A DNA stretch of 64,000 bases from Capnocytophaga sp. oral taxon 878 (lineage in GTDB: Bacteria > Bacteroidota > Bacteroidia > Flavobacteriales > Flavobacteriaceae). Made by a program: the position numbers and the translations under genes. Positions 6,822-15,686 of this stretch are shown here, piece by piece; the stretch's first letter is position 1; each line of letters opens with the position of its first letter. The notes beneath the pieces are model-generated. The model saw only the letters and a program-made list of their open reading frames with translations, ran no database searches and was not told the DNA's origin. The DNA lies in NCBI RefSeq assembly GCF_002999135.1, contig NZ_CP027229.1:1632001-1696000 (forward strand). The letters run 5' to 3'.

Positions 6822-9677
6822 ATGTTTCTTTTTATAGACTTTACTTTTCACCCTACTATTGAGTTGATGCTGCCTAATGCCTACATAGGAGAGGTGCGCA
6901 ATGGATATGCTGTATTCTTCAAGAAAGCTACAGATGAAGTGTTACAAAGCCTGCCTGAATGGCAACTTACAGCAGCTGAAAAAGAGGCGCTAACTATTGT
7001 TAATAGTTTGCAGCCTAATGCGTTATATCAGAAGTTTTTAAAGAAAGGAGAGACTTTTGAGAAGGCGTACCAAAATACTGCTCAGAAAAAGCATATAGTA
7101 GAACAAATAGAAGATAAAACAGCTGAATTACTAAGTATTATTGCGAAAAATAACATTTTTATCACTACAAACTACACTCATAAAGATGACTTAGTAAAAA
7201 AACGGGTGCAAACTACTACTAAAGTATTGGAACCACTATTGGAATTTGAGAAGACTGAAGATGGTATTACTTATAGGCTTCTGCTGGAAGAGGGAGATAT
7301 TACGCATATACCTTGTGAGGGGCATATTGAACTACTAAACAACACCCATACGTGGGTGGTACTGAAAGGAGAACTGGTGCGTGTAGCTCATATTAAAGCT
7401 ACGCACTTAAAACCCTTTCTGAACAAAGAAACTACTTTCATACCTGAAAGAAGTTTTGGGGAATACTTTGATAAATTCCTGAAAAAGGTGCTTCGAAATG
7501 CTAATGTAAGGGCTATTGGGTTTGATATTATAGAGAAAAACACTCCTATTTCGGCAGAAATAGAGATTATACACGACTTTTTTAGCAATCATTACAAGGT
7601 ATGTGTGCTTTTTGACTATGATGGATGCGTTTTTAGCAGTATGCAAGGGAAGAAAAACAGAGCAGAACTAAAAATTGGAGAAGATAATCATATTGTTATT
7701 TATAACTATAAACGAAATGAGGAGGCTGAAAGTAAAAAAATTGCTGTTTTAACTTCGGTGGGATTTAGTAATGATGGTGGTTGTCTTTTTATAAAAAGTG
7801 ATGACCCCTTTGCCTCTTATTTTGCGTTGCTAAGACATAAAGAAGCGATAGAAGCAGCTGGTTTGGGGTTAAAAAACTTCAGTATAGATGGGAAAAAGGT
7901 GAATATGTGTGCTGCTGAACTCATTTTGGACAATACCGAAACTGTAAATGACTGGTTTGACTTATCGATTAGGGTAAAACAAGGGAATACTTCGTTCCAT
8001 TTTAAAGAATTAATCAGAAATATTAGAGAAAATAATCCTATTTATGAACTGGGAGAAGGAGAAGTGTTTGTTATTCCGCAAGAATGGTTTAGTAGATTTC
8101 AAAGTATTGCAAAATATGCAAAAGTGCAAGGAGAGAAATTACAGTTGGCAAAAACACACTATGCCCTGCTAGAGGCTGTGCCTGAAATAAAACCTGCTAC
8201 CTTGGTGGAAAAGGTAAATTATACCCCTTCGGAACACCTAAAAGCTACTTTGAGACCTTACCAAGTGGAGGGGGTGGAATGGCTGCTGCAACACTATTAC
8301 AATGGTGTGGGGGCTTGCCTTGCTGATGATATGGGGCTAGGGAAAACCCTACAAATCCTTGCGCTGCTGGTGCATATACACGATAGTTTGCCTGAAAAAT
8401 CTTTGCCGTATAAGGACTTATTCTCGGCAATGGAACGGCAGAAAGAAGCGCTTAAAGTGCTGGTTATTCTACCTTCATCGTTGATATTTAACTGGTATGA
8501 TGAGGTTAAACGCTTCGCCCCCCAACTGAAATGTACCCAATATGTGGGGACTGGAGAGGAACGCAAGCGCAAGGTGAGACGGCTGACTAATTACGACCTT
8601 GTACTGACGAGTTACCCGATAGTGGAGCGGGATAGCAAGGAGCTACAACAACTTGATTTTAGGTATATTATATTGGATGAGAGTCAGCGTATAAAGAATA
8701 AGAACTCAAAAACCTTTAAGGCTATTAACGGCCTAAATACGCCACATAGGATAGCCCTTAGTGGTACGCCTATTGAGAACTCATTGGGAGATTTGTGGTC
8801 GCAAATGCAGTTTATCAACCCTAATATACTGAAAAGTTATGCTTCTTTTCACAAGAACTATGAGGTGGAAATAAGCAAGAAGAAGAATATGGTGGCTTTG
8901 GAGGAATTAAAGACGATTATTAGTCCGTTTTTGTTACGACGTACCAAGGAGCAGGTGCTTGATGATTTGCCAGAAATGGAAGCGCAAATAGCTTATTGTG
9001 AGATGAGTGAAGAGCAGGCGCGGTGGTATGAGCGAGAAAAATCGATGGTGAGAAACCAGCTGCTACATATTGACGGTAGGCTAACGGAGTTCAATGCGCT
9101 GAATATGCTTACGAAGCTAAGGCAAATAAGCAATCACCCGAAATTGGTGGATAAGGATAGTGAGATAGCATCGGGGAAATATGAGGAGGTGGTGAATTAT
9201 ATGGAAGAACTGGTGCAATCGGGGCATAAGGGGCTTGTTTTCAGTAGTTTTGTATCGCATTTGGCTTTGTATGAGGCGTGGTGCCGAGACAGGGGGGTGA
9301 AGTATGCTAAACTGACGGGAAGCACGCCTACTGAACACCGGAAAACAGAGGTGGAGAAGTTTAGGCAAGGGAAGGATGTGAGTTTCTTTTTTATTTCGTT
9401 AAAGGCAGGAGAGGTGGGATTGAACCTTACGGAGGCTTCGTACGTGTTATTATTAGACCCTTGGTGGAATCCGTTTTCGGAACGGCAAGCTATAGGGCGT
9501 GCGCATAGGCTGGGGCAGGAACACAAGGTGAATGTAGTGCGCTTTGTGAGTAAGGATACTATTGAGGAGAAGATTATTAGATTACAGGCGGCAAAGACGG
9601 AGCTTTTTGAAGATATTGTTGGCGAAAAACGCTTTATTAATGAGCTTATGGAGCATTTTGAGGATTTGTTAGTTTAA
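6822..9677 (+). CDS. SNF2-family DEAD/DEAH-box helicase
   Basis: A 951-residue bacterial SNF2-type ATPase, a double-stranded nucleic-acid translocase. The C-terminal half carries all helicase motifs: DDMGLGKT (Walker A, about residue 502), ILPSSL (Ia), DESQ (II, about 619), LSGTPIEN (III), then the C-lobe with VFSSFVSHL, LTEASYVLLLDPWWNP and QAIGRAHRLGQ (VI, about 888). The N-terminal 450 residues are not recognised in detail and probably form the SNF2-associated region of bacterial HepA-like proteins. No nuclease or methyltransferase is fused or adjacent, so there is no sign of a restriction or defence cassette. The natural role is unknown. Confidence 0.9.
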   Translation: MFLFIDFTFHPTIELMLPNAYIGEVRNGYAVFFKKATDEVLQSLPEWQLTAAEKEALTIVNSLQPNALYQKFLKKGETFEKAYQNTAQKKHIVEQIEDKTAELLSIIAKNNIFITTNYTHKDDLVKKRVQTTTKVLEPLLEFEKTEDGITYRLLLEEGDITHIPCEGHIELLNNTHTWVVLKGELVRVAHIKATHLKPFLNKETTFIPERSFGEYFDKFLKKVLRNANVRAIGFDIIEKNTPISAEIEIIHDFFSNHYKVCVLFDYDGCVFSSMQGKKNRAELKIGEDNHIVIYNYKRNEEAESKKIAVLTSVGFSNDGGCLFIKSDDPFASYFALLRHKEAIEAAGLGLKNFSIDGKKVNMCAAELILDNTETVNDWFDLSIRVKQGNTSFHFKELIRNIRENNPIYELGEGEVFVIPQEWFSRFQSIAKYAKVQGEKLQLAKTHYALLEAVPEIKPATLVEKVNYTPSEHLKATLRPYQVEGVEWLLQHYYNGVGACLADDMGLGKTLQILALLVHIHDSLPEKSLPYKDLFSAMERQKEALKVLVILPSSLIFNWYDEVKRFAPQLKCTQYVGTGEERKRKVRRLTNYDLVLTSYPIVERDSKELQQLDFRYIILDESQRIKNKNSKTFKAINGLNTPHRIALSGTPIENSLGDLWSQMQFINPNILKSYASFHKNYEVEISKKKNMVALEELKTIISPFLLRRTKEQVLDDLPEMEAQIAYCEMSEEQARWYEREKSMVRNQLLHIDGRLTEFNALNMLTKLRQISNHPKLVDKDSEIASGKYEEVVNYMEELVQSGHKGLVFSSFVSHLALYEAWCRDRGVKYAKLTGSTPTEHRKTEVEKFRQGKDVSFFFISLKAGEVGLNLTEASYVLLLDPWWNPFSERQAIGRAHRLGQEHKVNVVRFVSKDTIEEKIIRLQAAKTELFEDIVGEKRFINELMEHFEDLLV

Positions 9678-9806
9678 AGATAAGAAAGAAGAGAGAAGAG
9701 GAAAGGGAGAAAATGAGAATAATGTAATATTTTGGGGATTTTGTTGTGAATTTGGCAAAGAGAAAGTTTAGGTACAGGCAACCTGATTATCAGGGAAGTA
9801 ATGTTT

Positions 9807-9850
9807 ATCCTTCGTTTATAGTTCGTTTATCCTTCGTTATAGGTTCGTTC
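9807..9850 (+). repeat. Dispersed 44-bp repeat, copy B
   Basis: Units ATCCTTCGTTT, ATAGTTCGTTT, ATCCTTCGTTA, TAGGTTCGTTC. It belongs to the same subtype as copy D (43409), with which it also shares flanks, for example CCTAAGGGATAG directly after the core. Confidence 0.92.
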
Positions 9851-10130
9851 AACCTAAGGGATAGTTATAAGATGACTGGGGTAATGATGAAGGAGGAAAG
9901 GGTTGATTATCAGGAAATAGGAGTTAGAAGGAGGAGGTAGTGTAGAGAAAGGATATTTTTAAATTATTGGCAATGAAAATGAGAAAAGATTGAGAATTTT
10001 TCATTTTTGGGCAGGAGATGAGAGATAAGATATAGGCTTTGGGGAGGAGCGAGCGGTAGGAGAGATAGCTTGATGAGGGGTGTGTGCTGAGGATTTTGTT
10101 ATTTCGTCCTAAAAAATTAGTTATTAATAA

Positions 10131-10160
10131 TTGTAGATTTAAAATTATTTTGTACTTTTG
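10131..10160 (+). promoter_or_regulatory. Promoter of fabH-accB-accC
   Basis: TTG (10131-10133), 19 bp, TACTTTTG (10153-10160), 46 bp before the fabH start. Its position rules out the longer open frame that begins at 10084. Confidence 0.85.
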
Positions 10161-10206
10161 CCCCAAATTTGGTAATAGCATTGCTTTAATAATTAAGATA
10201 AATACA

Positions 10207-11205
10207 ATGGAAAAGATAACGGCTGCCATTACAGCTATCGGGGGCTATGTTCCTGAAGATGTGCTTACTAACGCTATGTTAGAACAGATGGTAGATACCA
10301 ATGACGAGTGGATATACACTCGTACAGGCATCAAAGAGAGACGTATACTAAAAGACCCTAATAAAGGCACTTCGTTCCTTGCGATAGAAGCTGCTAAAGA
10401 CCTTATAAAGAAAAGTGGTATTGACCCTAAAGAGATAGATTTGCTGATATTGGCATCGGCTACGCCAGATATGCCAGTAGCGCTTACGGGGCCTTATGTG
10501 GCATCGGAAATAGGGGCTGTAAATGCTTTTTCTTTTGATTTGCAGGCTGCATGTAGCAGTTTTTTGTTTGGAGTATCGGTAGCTGCGAAATATATTGAAT
10601 CGGGGCGTTACAAGAAGGTACTACTTGTGGGGGCGGACAAGATGTCGTCTATCATTGATTACACTGATAGGGCTACTTGCATTATTTTTGGAGATGGTGC
10701 AGGGGCTGCTTTATTTGAGCCTAATACTGAAGGCTTGGGAGTGCAAGATGAGCTACTGAAGAGTGATGGTATTGGCAGGAATTTCTTGTATATTAAGGCA
10801 GGAGGTTCCTTATGTCCTACTACTGTAGAAACGGCGAAGAACAAGGATCATTTTGTATTTCAGGATGGTAAAACTGTATTTAAATATGCTGTAACGGGTA
10901 TGGCTGATGTGGCTGAGGAGATTTTGAGGCGCAATGGACTTACCAATGAAGATGTGCAATGGCTTACGCCGCATCAGGCAAACAAGCGTATTATTGATGC
11001 TACGGCACAGCGTATGGGATTACCAGATGAGAAGGTGATGCTAAATATTCACAAATATGGTAACACTACATCGGGGACTATTATATTGGCTTTAAACGAT
11101 TATGAGGCACAGCTGAAGAAGGGTGATAATATTATATTGACATCTTTTGGAGGAGGTTTCACGTGGGGGGCTATTTACCTGAAATGGGCTTATAATGGTG
11201 CTTAA
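10207..11205 (+). CDS. fabH: Beta-ketoacyl-ACP synthase III (FabH)
   Basis: A 332-residue condensing enzyme that starts fatty acid synthesis by joining an acyl-CoA primer to malonyl-ACP. The catalytic triad is complete: C116 in AACSSFLFG, His in TPHQANKRI and Asn in KYGNTTSG. The start at 10207 (MEKITAAITAIGGYVPED) gives the family's normal N-terminus. The frame is open further upstream, but that part overlaps the promoter. accB and accC follow on the same strand, so primer condensation and malonyl-CoA supply are likely co-expressed. The N-terminus TNDEWIYTRTGIKERRI is typical of FabH. Confidence 0.95.
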   Translation: MEKITAAITAIGGYVPEDVLTNAMLEQMVDTNDEWIYTRTGIKERRILKDPNKGTSFLAIEAAKDLIKKSGIDPKEIDLLILASATPDMPVALTGPYVASEIGAVNAFSFDLQAACSSFLFGVSVAAKYIESGRYKKVLLVGADKMSSIIDYTDRATCIIFGDGAGAALFEPNTEGLGVQDELLKSDGIGRNFLYIKAGGSLCPTTVETAKNKDHFVFQDGKTVFKYAVTGMADVAEEILRRNGLTNEDVQWLTPHQANKRIIDATAQRMGLPDEKVMLNIHKYGNTTSGTIILALNDYEAQLKKGDNIILTSFGGGFTWGAIYLKWAYNGA

Positions 11206-11262
11206 AGAATCACGCAATTTGTGAGCAGAATAAAAGATTAGATTAAGAAAAACATATAGACT

Positions 11263-11766
11263 ATGGATTTAAGAGAGATTCAGAATTTAATTAAGTTTGT
11301 TGCCAAGTCGGGTGCAAGCGAAGTAAAGTTGGAGATGGAGGATGTAAAAATCACCATTAAGACTAATCCTGATGAGAGCGGCAGAGAGCAGCAGGTGTAT
11401 GTACAGCAATTACCTGTAGCACAGCAACTACCGCAGTTGCCTATGCAGCAGCTACCTGCACAAAGCTTGCCAGTGCCTACGCCAGAGCCTAGTAAAGAGA
11501 ATAAGCCATCGGAGGATGAGGGTAAATATATTACTATCAAATCGCCTATGATTGGTACTTTTTACAGGAGACCTGGTCCGGACAAACCATTGTTTGTAGA
11601 AGTAGGCTCTACCATCTCAAAAGGAAGTGTGATTTGCATTATAGAGGCGATGAAGCTTTTCAATGAGATAGAATCGGAAGTATCAGGAAAGATAGTTAAG
11701 ATATTGGTAGATGACTCATCACCAGTAGAGTTTGACCAACCTTTATATTTAGTTGACCCTTCATAA
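11263..11766 (+). CDS. accB: Biotin carboxyl carrier protein of acetyl-CoA carboxylase
   Basis: 167 residues. An N-terminal helical part (MDLREIQNLIKFVAKSGASE), a flexible Gln/Pro-rich linker (about 47-85) and a C-terminal biotinyl domain with the biotin-accepting lysine K131 in IEAMKLFNEIESE. It carries carboxybiotin between AccC and the carboxyltransferase. It begins 57 bp after fabH and is followed by accC after 11 bp. Confidence 0.95.
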   Translation: MDLREIQNLIKFVAKSGASEVKLEMEDVKITIKTNPDESGREQQVYVQQLPVAQQLPQLPMQQLPAQSLPVPTPEPSKENKPSEDEGKYITIKSPMIGTFYRRPGPDKPLFVEVGSTISKGSVICIIEAMKLFNEIESEVSGKIVKILVDDSSPVEFDQPLYLVDPS

Positions 11767-11777
11767 ATTAAGGAGCT

Positions 11778-13124
11778 ATGTTTAAAAAAATATTGATAGC
11801 TAACCGTGGAGAGATAGCTTTGCGGGTGATACGTACGTGCAGGGAAATGGGTATCAAATCGGTAGCGGTATACTCGACTGCTGATGCTGATAGTTTGCAT
11901 GTTCGTTTTGCTGACGAGGCTGTGTGTATAGGACCTCCACCAAGCAAAGATTCGTACTTAAAAATACCTAACATTATAGCAGCGGCAGAGATTACTAATG
12001 CTGATGCGATACACCCTGGGTATGGTTTTTTATCAGAAAATGCGAAATTTTCTAAGATTTGTGCTGAGCATGGTATTAAGTTCATAGGGGCATCACCAGA
12101 GATGATTGAAAGGATGGGTGATAAGGCTTCGGCTAAGGCTACTATGAAGGCGGCAGGAGTGCCTACAGTACCGGGTTCGGATGGTCTTGTTGAATCGCTT
12201 GAACACGCTAAGAAGATAGCCAAAGAGATTGGTTACCCTGTGATGCTGAAGGCTACTGCCGGAGGTGGGGGACGTGGGATGCGCGATGTATGGAAAGAAG
12301 AAGATCTTGAGAAAGCGCTAAATAGTGCCATGCAGGAAGCTGGAGCAGCTTTTGGTAATGACGCTATGTATATGGAGAAGCTTATTGTAGACCCTAGGCA
12401 TATTGAAATACAGGTAGTAGGAGACCAATACGGTAAGGCATGTCACTTATCGGAAAGGGACTGCTCAATACAACGCCGACACCAAAAACTTACGGAAGAA
12501 ACACCTTCGCCTTTTATGACAGAGGATTTGCGTAAGCGTATGGGAGAGGCAGCTGTGAAAGCAGCAGAATTTATAAAATACGAAGGTGCTGGTACAGTAG
12601 AATTTTTGGTAGATAAAGATCGGAATTTCTACTTTATGGAGATGAATACCCGTATACAGGTAGAGCATCCTATTACTGAGCAAGTTATTGATTATGATCT
12701 TATTAGGGAACAGATATTGGTAGCTGCAGGAGTGCCTATTTCGGGCAAGAACTATACTCCTAAACTGCACGCTATAGAGTGCCGTATTAATGCTGAAGAC
12801 CCTTATAATGATTTTCGTCCTTCACCAGGTAAAATAACTACTTTGCATGCTCCTGGAGGGCATGGAGTACGCTTGGATACCCATGTGTATAGTGGTTATG
12901 TGATTCCGCCTAACTACGACTCGATGATAGCTAAACTTATCACTACAGCACAAACACGTGAGGAGGCCATAGCAAAGATGCGTAGGGCTCTTGATGAGTT
13001 TGTAGTAGAAGGAGTGAAGACGACAATACCATTCCACTTGCAGCTAATGGATAATCCTGACTACTTAGCGGGTAATTATACTACTAAATTTATGGAAGAC
13101 TTTCAAATAAAGCCGCAAGAATAG
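11778..13124 (+). CDS. accC: Acetyl-CoA carboxylase biotin carboxylase subunit
   Basis: 448 residues, the normal AccC length, with the three parts of a biotin carboxylase: N-terminal fold ([19 protein letters not shown]), ATP-grasp domain with glycine-rich loop ([12 protein letters not shown]) and metal-binding [12 protein letters not shown], and the C-terminal domain. It carboxylates the biotin of AccB using ATP and bicarbonate. Last gene of the fabH-accB-accC transcript, with a terminator 30 bp later. The carboxyltransferase subunits AccA/AccD are not in the window. Confidence 0.96.
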   Translation: MFKKILIANRGEIALRVIRTCREMGIKSVAVYSTADADSLHVRFADEAVCIGPPPSKDSYLKIPNIIAAAEITNADAIHPGYGFLSENAKFSKICAEHGIKFIGASPEMIERMGDKASAKATMKAAGVPTVPGSDGLVESLEHAKKIAKEIGYPVMLKATAGGGGRGMRDVWKEEDLEKALNSAMQEAGAAFGNDAMYMEKLIVDPRHIEIQVVGDQYGKACHLSERDCSIQRRHQKLTEETPSPFMTEDLRKRMGEAAVKAAEFIKYEGAGTVEFLVDKDRNFYFMEMNTRIQVEHPITEQVIDYDLIREQILVAAGVPISGKNYTPKLHAIECRINAEDPYNDFRPSPGKITTLHAPGGHGVRLDTHVYSGYVIPPNYDSMIAKLITTAQTREEAIAKMRRALDEFVVEGVKTTIPFHLQLMDNPDYLAGNYTTKFMEDFQIKPQE

Positions 13125-13154
13125 AAATCTTAAATACTTATTAATTAATACATT

Positions 13155-13187
13155 AGAGCTGGATAAGAAATTATTCAGCTCTTTTTT
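13155..13187 (+). terminator. Terminator after accC
   Basis: A 12-bp stem (13155-13166 with 13171-13182, one G-T pair) closed by a GAAA tetraloop and followed by a T run. It lies between accC and kdsB. Confidence 0.88.
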
Positions 13188-13222
13188 AGTGTTAAAAAAT
13201 ACTATTATATGTAAATGTTTAT

Positions 13223-13230
13223 TACCTTTG
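13223..13230 (+). promoter_or_regulatory. Probable -7 box of kdsB
   Basis: TACCTTTG, 18 bp before the kdsB start codon. No TTG lies at the 19-bp position. Confidence 0.55.
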
Positions 13231-13248
13231 CAGCAAAAAAGTAGAGAT

Positions 13249-13986
13249 ATGAAATATATAGCGATGATTCCGGCACGATATGCTGCGACACGCTTTCCTG
13301 CAAAACTAATGCAAGACCTTTGCGGTAAGCCTGTGATAGTACGGACTTATGAGGCAGTAGTGCGTACAGGACTTTTTAGCGAAGTGTATGTAGTTACTGA
13401 TGATGACCGTATTGAAAAGGTTATACAAGAAGCTGGAGGTAAGGTAATTAGAAGCCTAAAAGAACATCATAGTGGTAGCGATAGACTAGCCGAAGCTGCT
13501 AAAGACTTAGTAGCTGATGTGATAGTAAATGTACAAGGGGATGAGCCTTTTACAGCTAAGGAGAACTTGGAGGAACTTATTCGCATTTTTGAAGAAGATA
13601 AGGAAGAAAAGGTAGATGTTGCTTCACTAATGGAAATTATTACCGATACTGAAGTTATTGCTAACCCTAATAATGTGAAGGTTGTGGTGAACAAAAATAA
13701 TGAAGCACTATACTTTTCACGATCAGTAATACCTTTTGAACGTGCTGCTGTAGAAGCTCCTTATTATAAACATATAGGTATTTACGCTTATAGGAAACGA
13801 GCTTTAGAAGAATTCACTTTGTTACCAGCATCAGTTTTGGAAGAGACAGAAAAGCTAGAACAACTTAGATACTTAGAGAATGGATTAAAAATACGCTTAT
13901 CTGTGACAAATATATCCACAATTGGAATTGACACACCAGAAGACTTAAAAGAAGCACGCAAGCGACAAGCTTTAGAGGTGTTTTAA
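13249..13986 (+). CDS. kdsB: 3-deoxy-manno-octulosonate cytidylyltransferase (CMP-KDO synthetase)
   Basis: 245 residues. It activates KDO as CMP-KDO for lipopolysaccharide core synthesis. The nucleotidyltransferase signature is clear: [24 protein letters not shown] at the N-terminus, [20 protein letters not shown] and NVQGDEPF. The start at 13249 is chosen because it gives the standard N-terminus; the open frame beginning at 13189 includes the preceding terminator tail and promoter. Single gene between a terminator and the ftsA promoter region. Confidence 0.95.
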   Translation: MKYIAMIPARYAATRFPAKLMQDLCGKPVIVRTYEAVVRTGLFSEVYVVTDDDRIEKVIQEAGGKVIRSLKEHHSGSDRLAEAAKDLVADVIVNVQGDEPFTAKENLEELIRIFEEDKEEKVDVASLMEIITDTEVIANPNNVKVVVNKNNEALYFSRSVIPFERAAVEAPYYKHIGIYAYRKRALEEFTLLPASVLEETEKLEQLRYLENGLKIRLSVTNISTIGIDTPEDLKEARKRQALEVF

Positions 13987-14103
13987 TCTAAACTTAGAGT
14001 AAATGATAAGGTTTTAACATTTTATTTAAGATTGATTATCAACAGTTTATAAATTTGTTGATAACTTCTTGATAAAAATATGCTGTAGAATTTCTTTTTT
14101 TCA

Positions 14104-14111
14104 TATCTTTG
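14104..14111 (+). promoter_or_regulatory. Candidate -7 box for ftsA-ftsZ
   Basis: TATCTTTG fits TAnnTTTG, but no TTG stands 19 bp upstream. If used, the leader to ftsA would be about 120 nt. The 250-bp gap before ftsA is AT-rich, and I see nothing else in it. Confidence 0.5.
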
Positions 14112-14236
14112 CATACGTAAAGTAACGTGGTAAAACGTGCATAACAAATACAAGGGACTAATTCTATAGAAGAATAGAAAAAATGTGAACTAAAAATATT
14201 AACTAAAGAGTTGATATAATTCTTAAGTGTGAAAAA

Positions 14237-15664
14237 ATGAAATATAAAAAATATTACGTAGGGTTAGATATCGGTACTACCAAGATTGTAGCTATGGTAG
14301 GGACGAAAAACGAATACGGTAAGATACAAATTTTAGGGTATGGGCAGGCCAAGAGTGAAGGCATCAATAAGGGGGTTGTGAATAACATAGCACAAGCCAC
14401 CCAATCGATTATGGATGCCATTCAGGATGCCAAAGAGAAAACAGGACTTGATATAGAGAACGTAGTAGCAGGTATTGCAGGGCAAAATATTATGAGCCGC
14501 TCACATAGTGATTACATTACTCGTAATGACCCTGAAAAGCTGATAGATTTTGAAGATTTAGAGCGACTAAAGGAACAAGTATTTTCAATAGCACTAGCAC
14601 CAGGACAGAAGATTATACATGCACTACCACAAGACTATAAAGTAGATAATGCAGGTGATATTAAAGAACCCATAGGAATGATGGGTACCCGCTTAGATGC
14701 TACTTTCCACTTGGTTATAGGACAGATAAATGCTATAAAGGGGATTTCACGCTGTATAGAAATGGCTAATTTAAAGCCTATAGGACTAACTCTTGAGCCT
14801 ATTGCATCGGCAGATGCTGTATTATCGGAAGAAGAAAAAGATGCTGGAGTAGTACTTGTAGACATAGGAGGTGGTACTACTGATGTTGCTATCTTTAAAG
14901 ATGGTATTATACGCCATACTGCAGTTGTACCTTTAGGAGGCAATGTAATAACTGATGATATTAAGGAAGGTTGTGGTATATTGGCAAGGCAGGCAGAGAT
15001 GCTGAAAGTACAATATGGATCGGCATGGCCTGGTGAGAATCGCGATAATGAAATAGTATCAATACCAGGCATTAAAGGGAAAGAGCCTAAAGAAATCACA
15101 CTTAAGAATCTTTCAAAAATTATCCACGCTAGAGTAAGTGAGATTATTAACTTAGTGTTCAATGTAATTAAAAGTTATGGACACGAAGAACCTAAGAAAA
15201 AACTTTTTGCAGGTATAGTACTTACTGGAGGAGGAAGCCAACTGCAACATATAAGTCAGTTAGTAGAGTATATTACAGGAATGAGTACTCGTATAGGCTT
15301 GCCAGATGAGCATTTGGCAGGAAATTCAGATCCTAAACTCACTTCACCTATTTATTCTACTGCCATTGGACTTGTAATGAGTGCCATAGAGAATGAGGCT
15401 GAAGAGCAGTTTAAAAAACGCTTGGAAGAGATTAAAGAGCAGGAAAACAAAGTAATAGAAATAACCGAGCAAGTACCTGTTGAGACTATAAAACAACCTA
15501 TCACTATTATTGATGAGACCTCTCTGCCTACCCAGAAAAAAGTAGAAGATGATGAGGATGAGGATGAAGAGGACTATGACAAACCTAAAAATAGTAAAAA
15601 CTTTTGGGATAAGTGGAGAGTGAGAATAGGAGATTTTTTAAATTCTGATACAGAAGAAGCATAG
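14237..15664 (+). CDS. ftsA: Cell division protein FtsA
   Basis: A 475-residue actin-like ATPase that tethers FtsZ to the membrane at the division site. The ATP-binding motifs of the actin/Hsp70 fold are visible: YVGLDIGTTKIVAMVG (phosphate 1), VVLVDIGGGTTDVAIF (phosphate 2) and GIVLTGGGSQL (adenosine). The C-terminus has an acidic stretch (DDEDEDEEDYDKPK) and ends with an amphipathic-looking segment (FWDKWRVRIGDFLNSD) that fits the membrane-targeting helix. ftsZ follows after 22 bp. The usual upstream partner ftsQ is absent here. Confidence 0.96.
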   Translation: MKYKKYYVGLDIGTTKIVAMVGTKNEYGKIQILGYGQAKSEGINKGVVNNIAQATQSIMDAIQDAKEKTGLDIENVVAGIAGQNIMSRSHSDYITRNDPEKLIDFEDLERLKEQVFSIALAPGQKIIHALPQDYKVDNAGDIKEPIGMMGTRLDATFHLVIGQINAIKGISRCIEMANLKPIGLTLEPIASADAVLSEEEKDAGVVLVDIGGGTTDVAIFKDGIIRHTAVVPLGGNVITDDIKEGCGILARQAEMLKVQYGSAWPGENRDNEIVSIPGIKGKEPKEITLKNLSKIIHARVSEIINLVFNVIKSYGHEEPKKKLFAGIVLTGGGSQLQHISQLVEYITGMSTRIGLPDEHLAGNSDPKLTSPIYSTAIGLVMSAIENEAEEQFKKRLEEIKEQENKVIEITEQVPVETIKQPITIIDETSLPTQKKVEDDEDEDEEDYDKPKNSKNFWDKWRVRIGDFLNSDTEEA

Positions 15665-15686
15665 AACAAATAATTATGATTTAGAT

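Larger units (their letters stand above)
9678..10206 (+). other. Intergenic region with larger repeat element (copy B) and fabH promoter
   Basis: A 529-bp gap that is purine-rich on the plus strand. It contains a segment shared with the region near 43.3 kb (left block about 9730-9760, 44-bp core 9807-9850, right block to about 9900), then G/A-rich DNA to 10090 and the fabH promoter at 10131-10160. A 64-codon open frame at 9746-9940 runs straight through the repeat, and a frame at 9924-10229 on the minus strand overlaps the fabH start. Neither looks coding. Confidence 0.7.

Noticed and set aside
6822..9677. The SNF2 helicase as part of a phage-defence system
   Set aside because: No nuclease, methyltransferase or other known defence partner lies next to it; flanking genes are a PAS pair and fatty acid synthesis.
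9746..9940. A 64-codon open frame after the SNF2 gene
   Set aside because: It runs through the 44-bp repeat and its flanks, has no ribosome site or family resemblance, and the related region at 43.3 kb does not keep the frame open.
9678..9950. An insertion sequence at the larger repeat element
   Set aside because: No transposase, no terminal inverted repeats and no target duplication could be seen.
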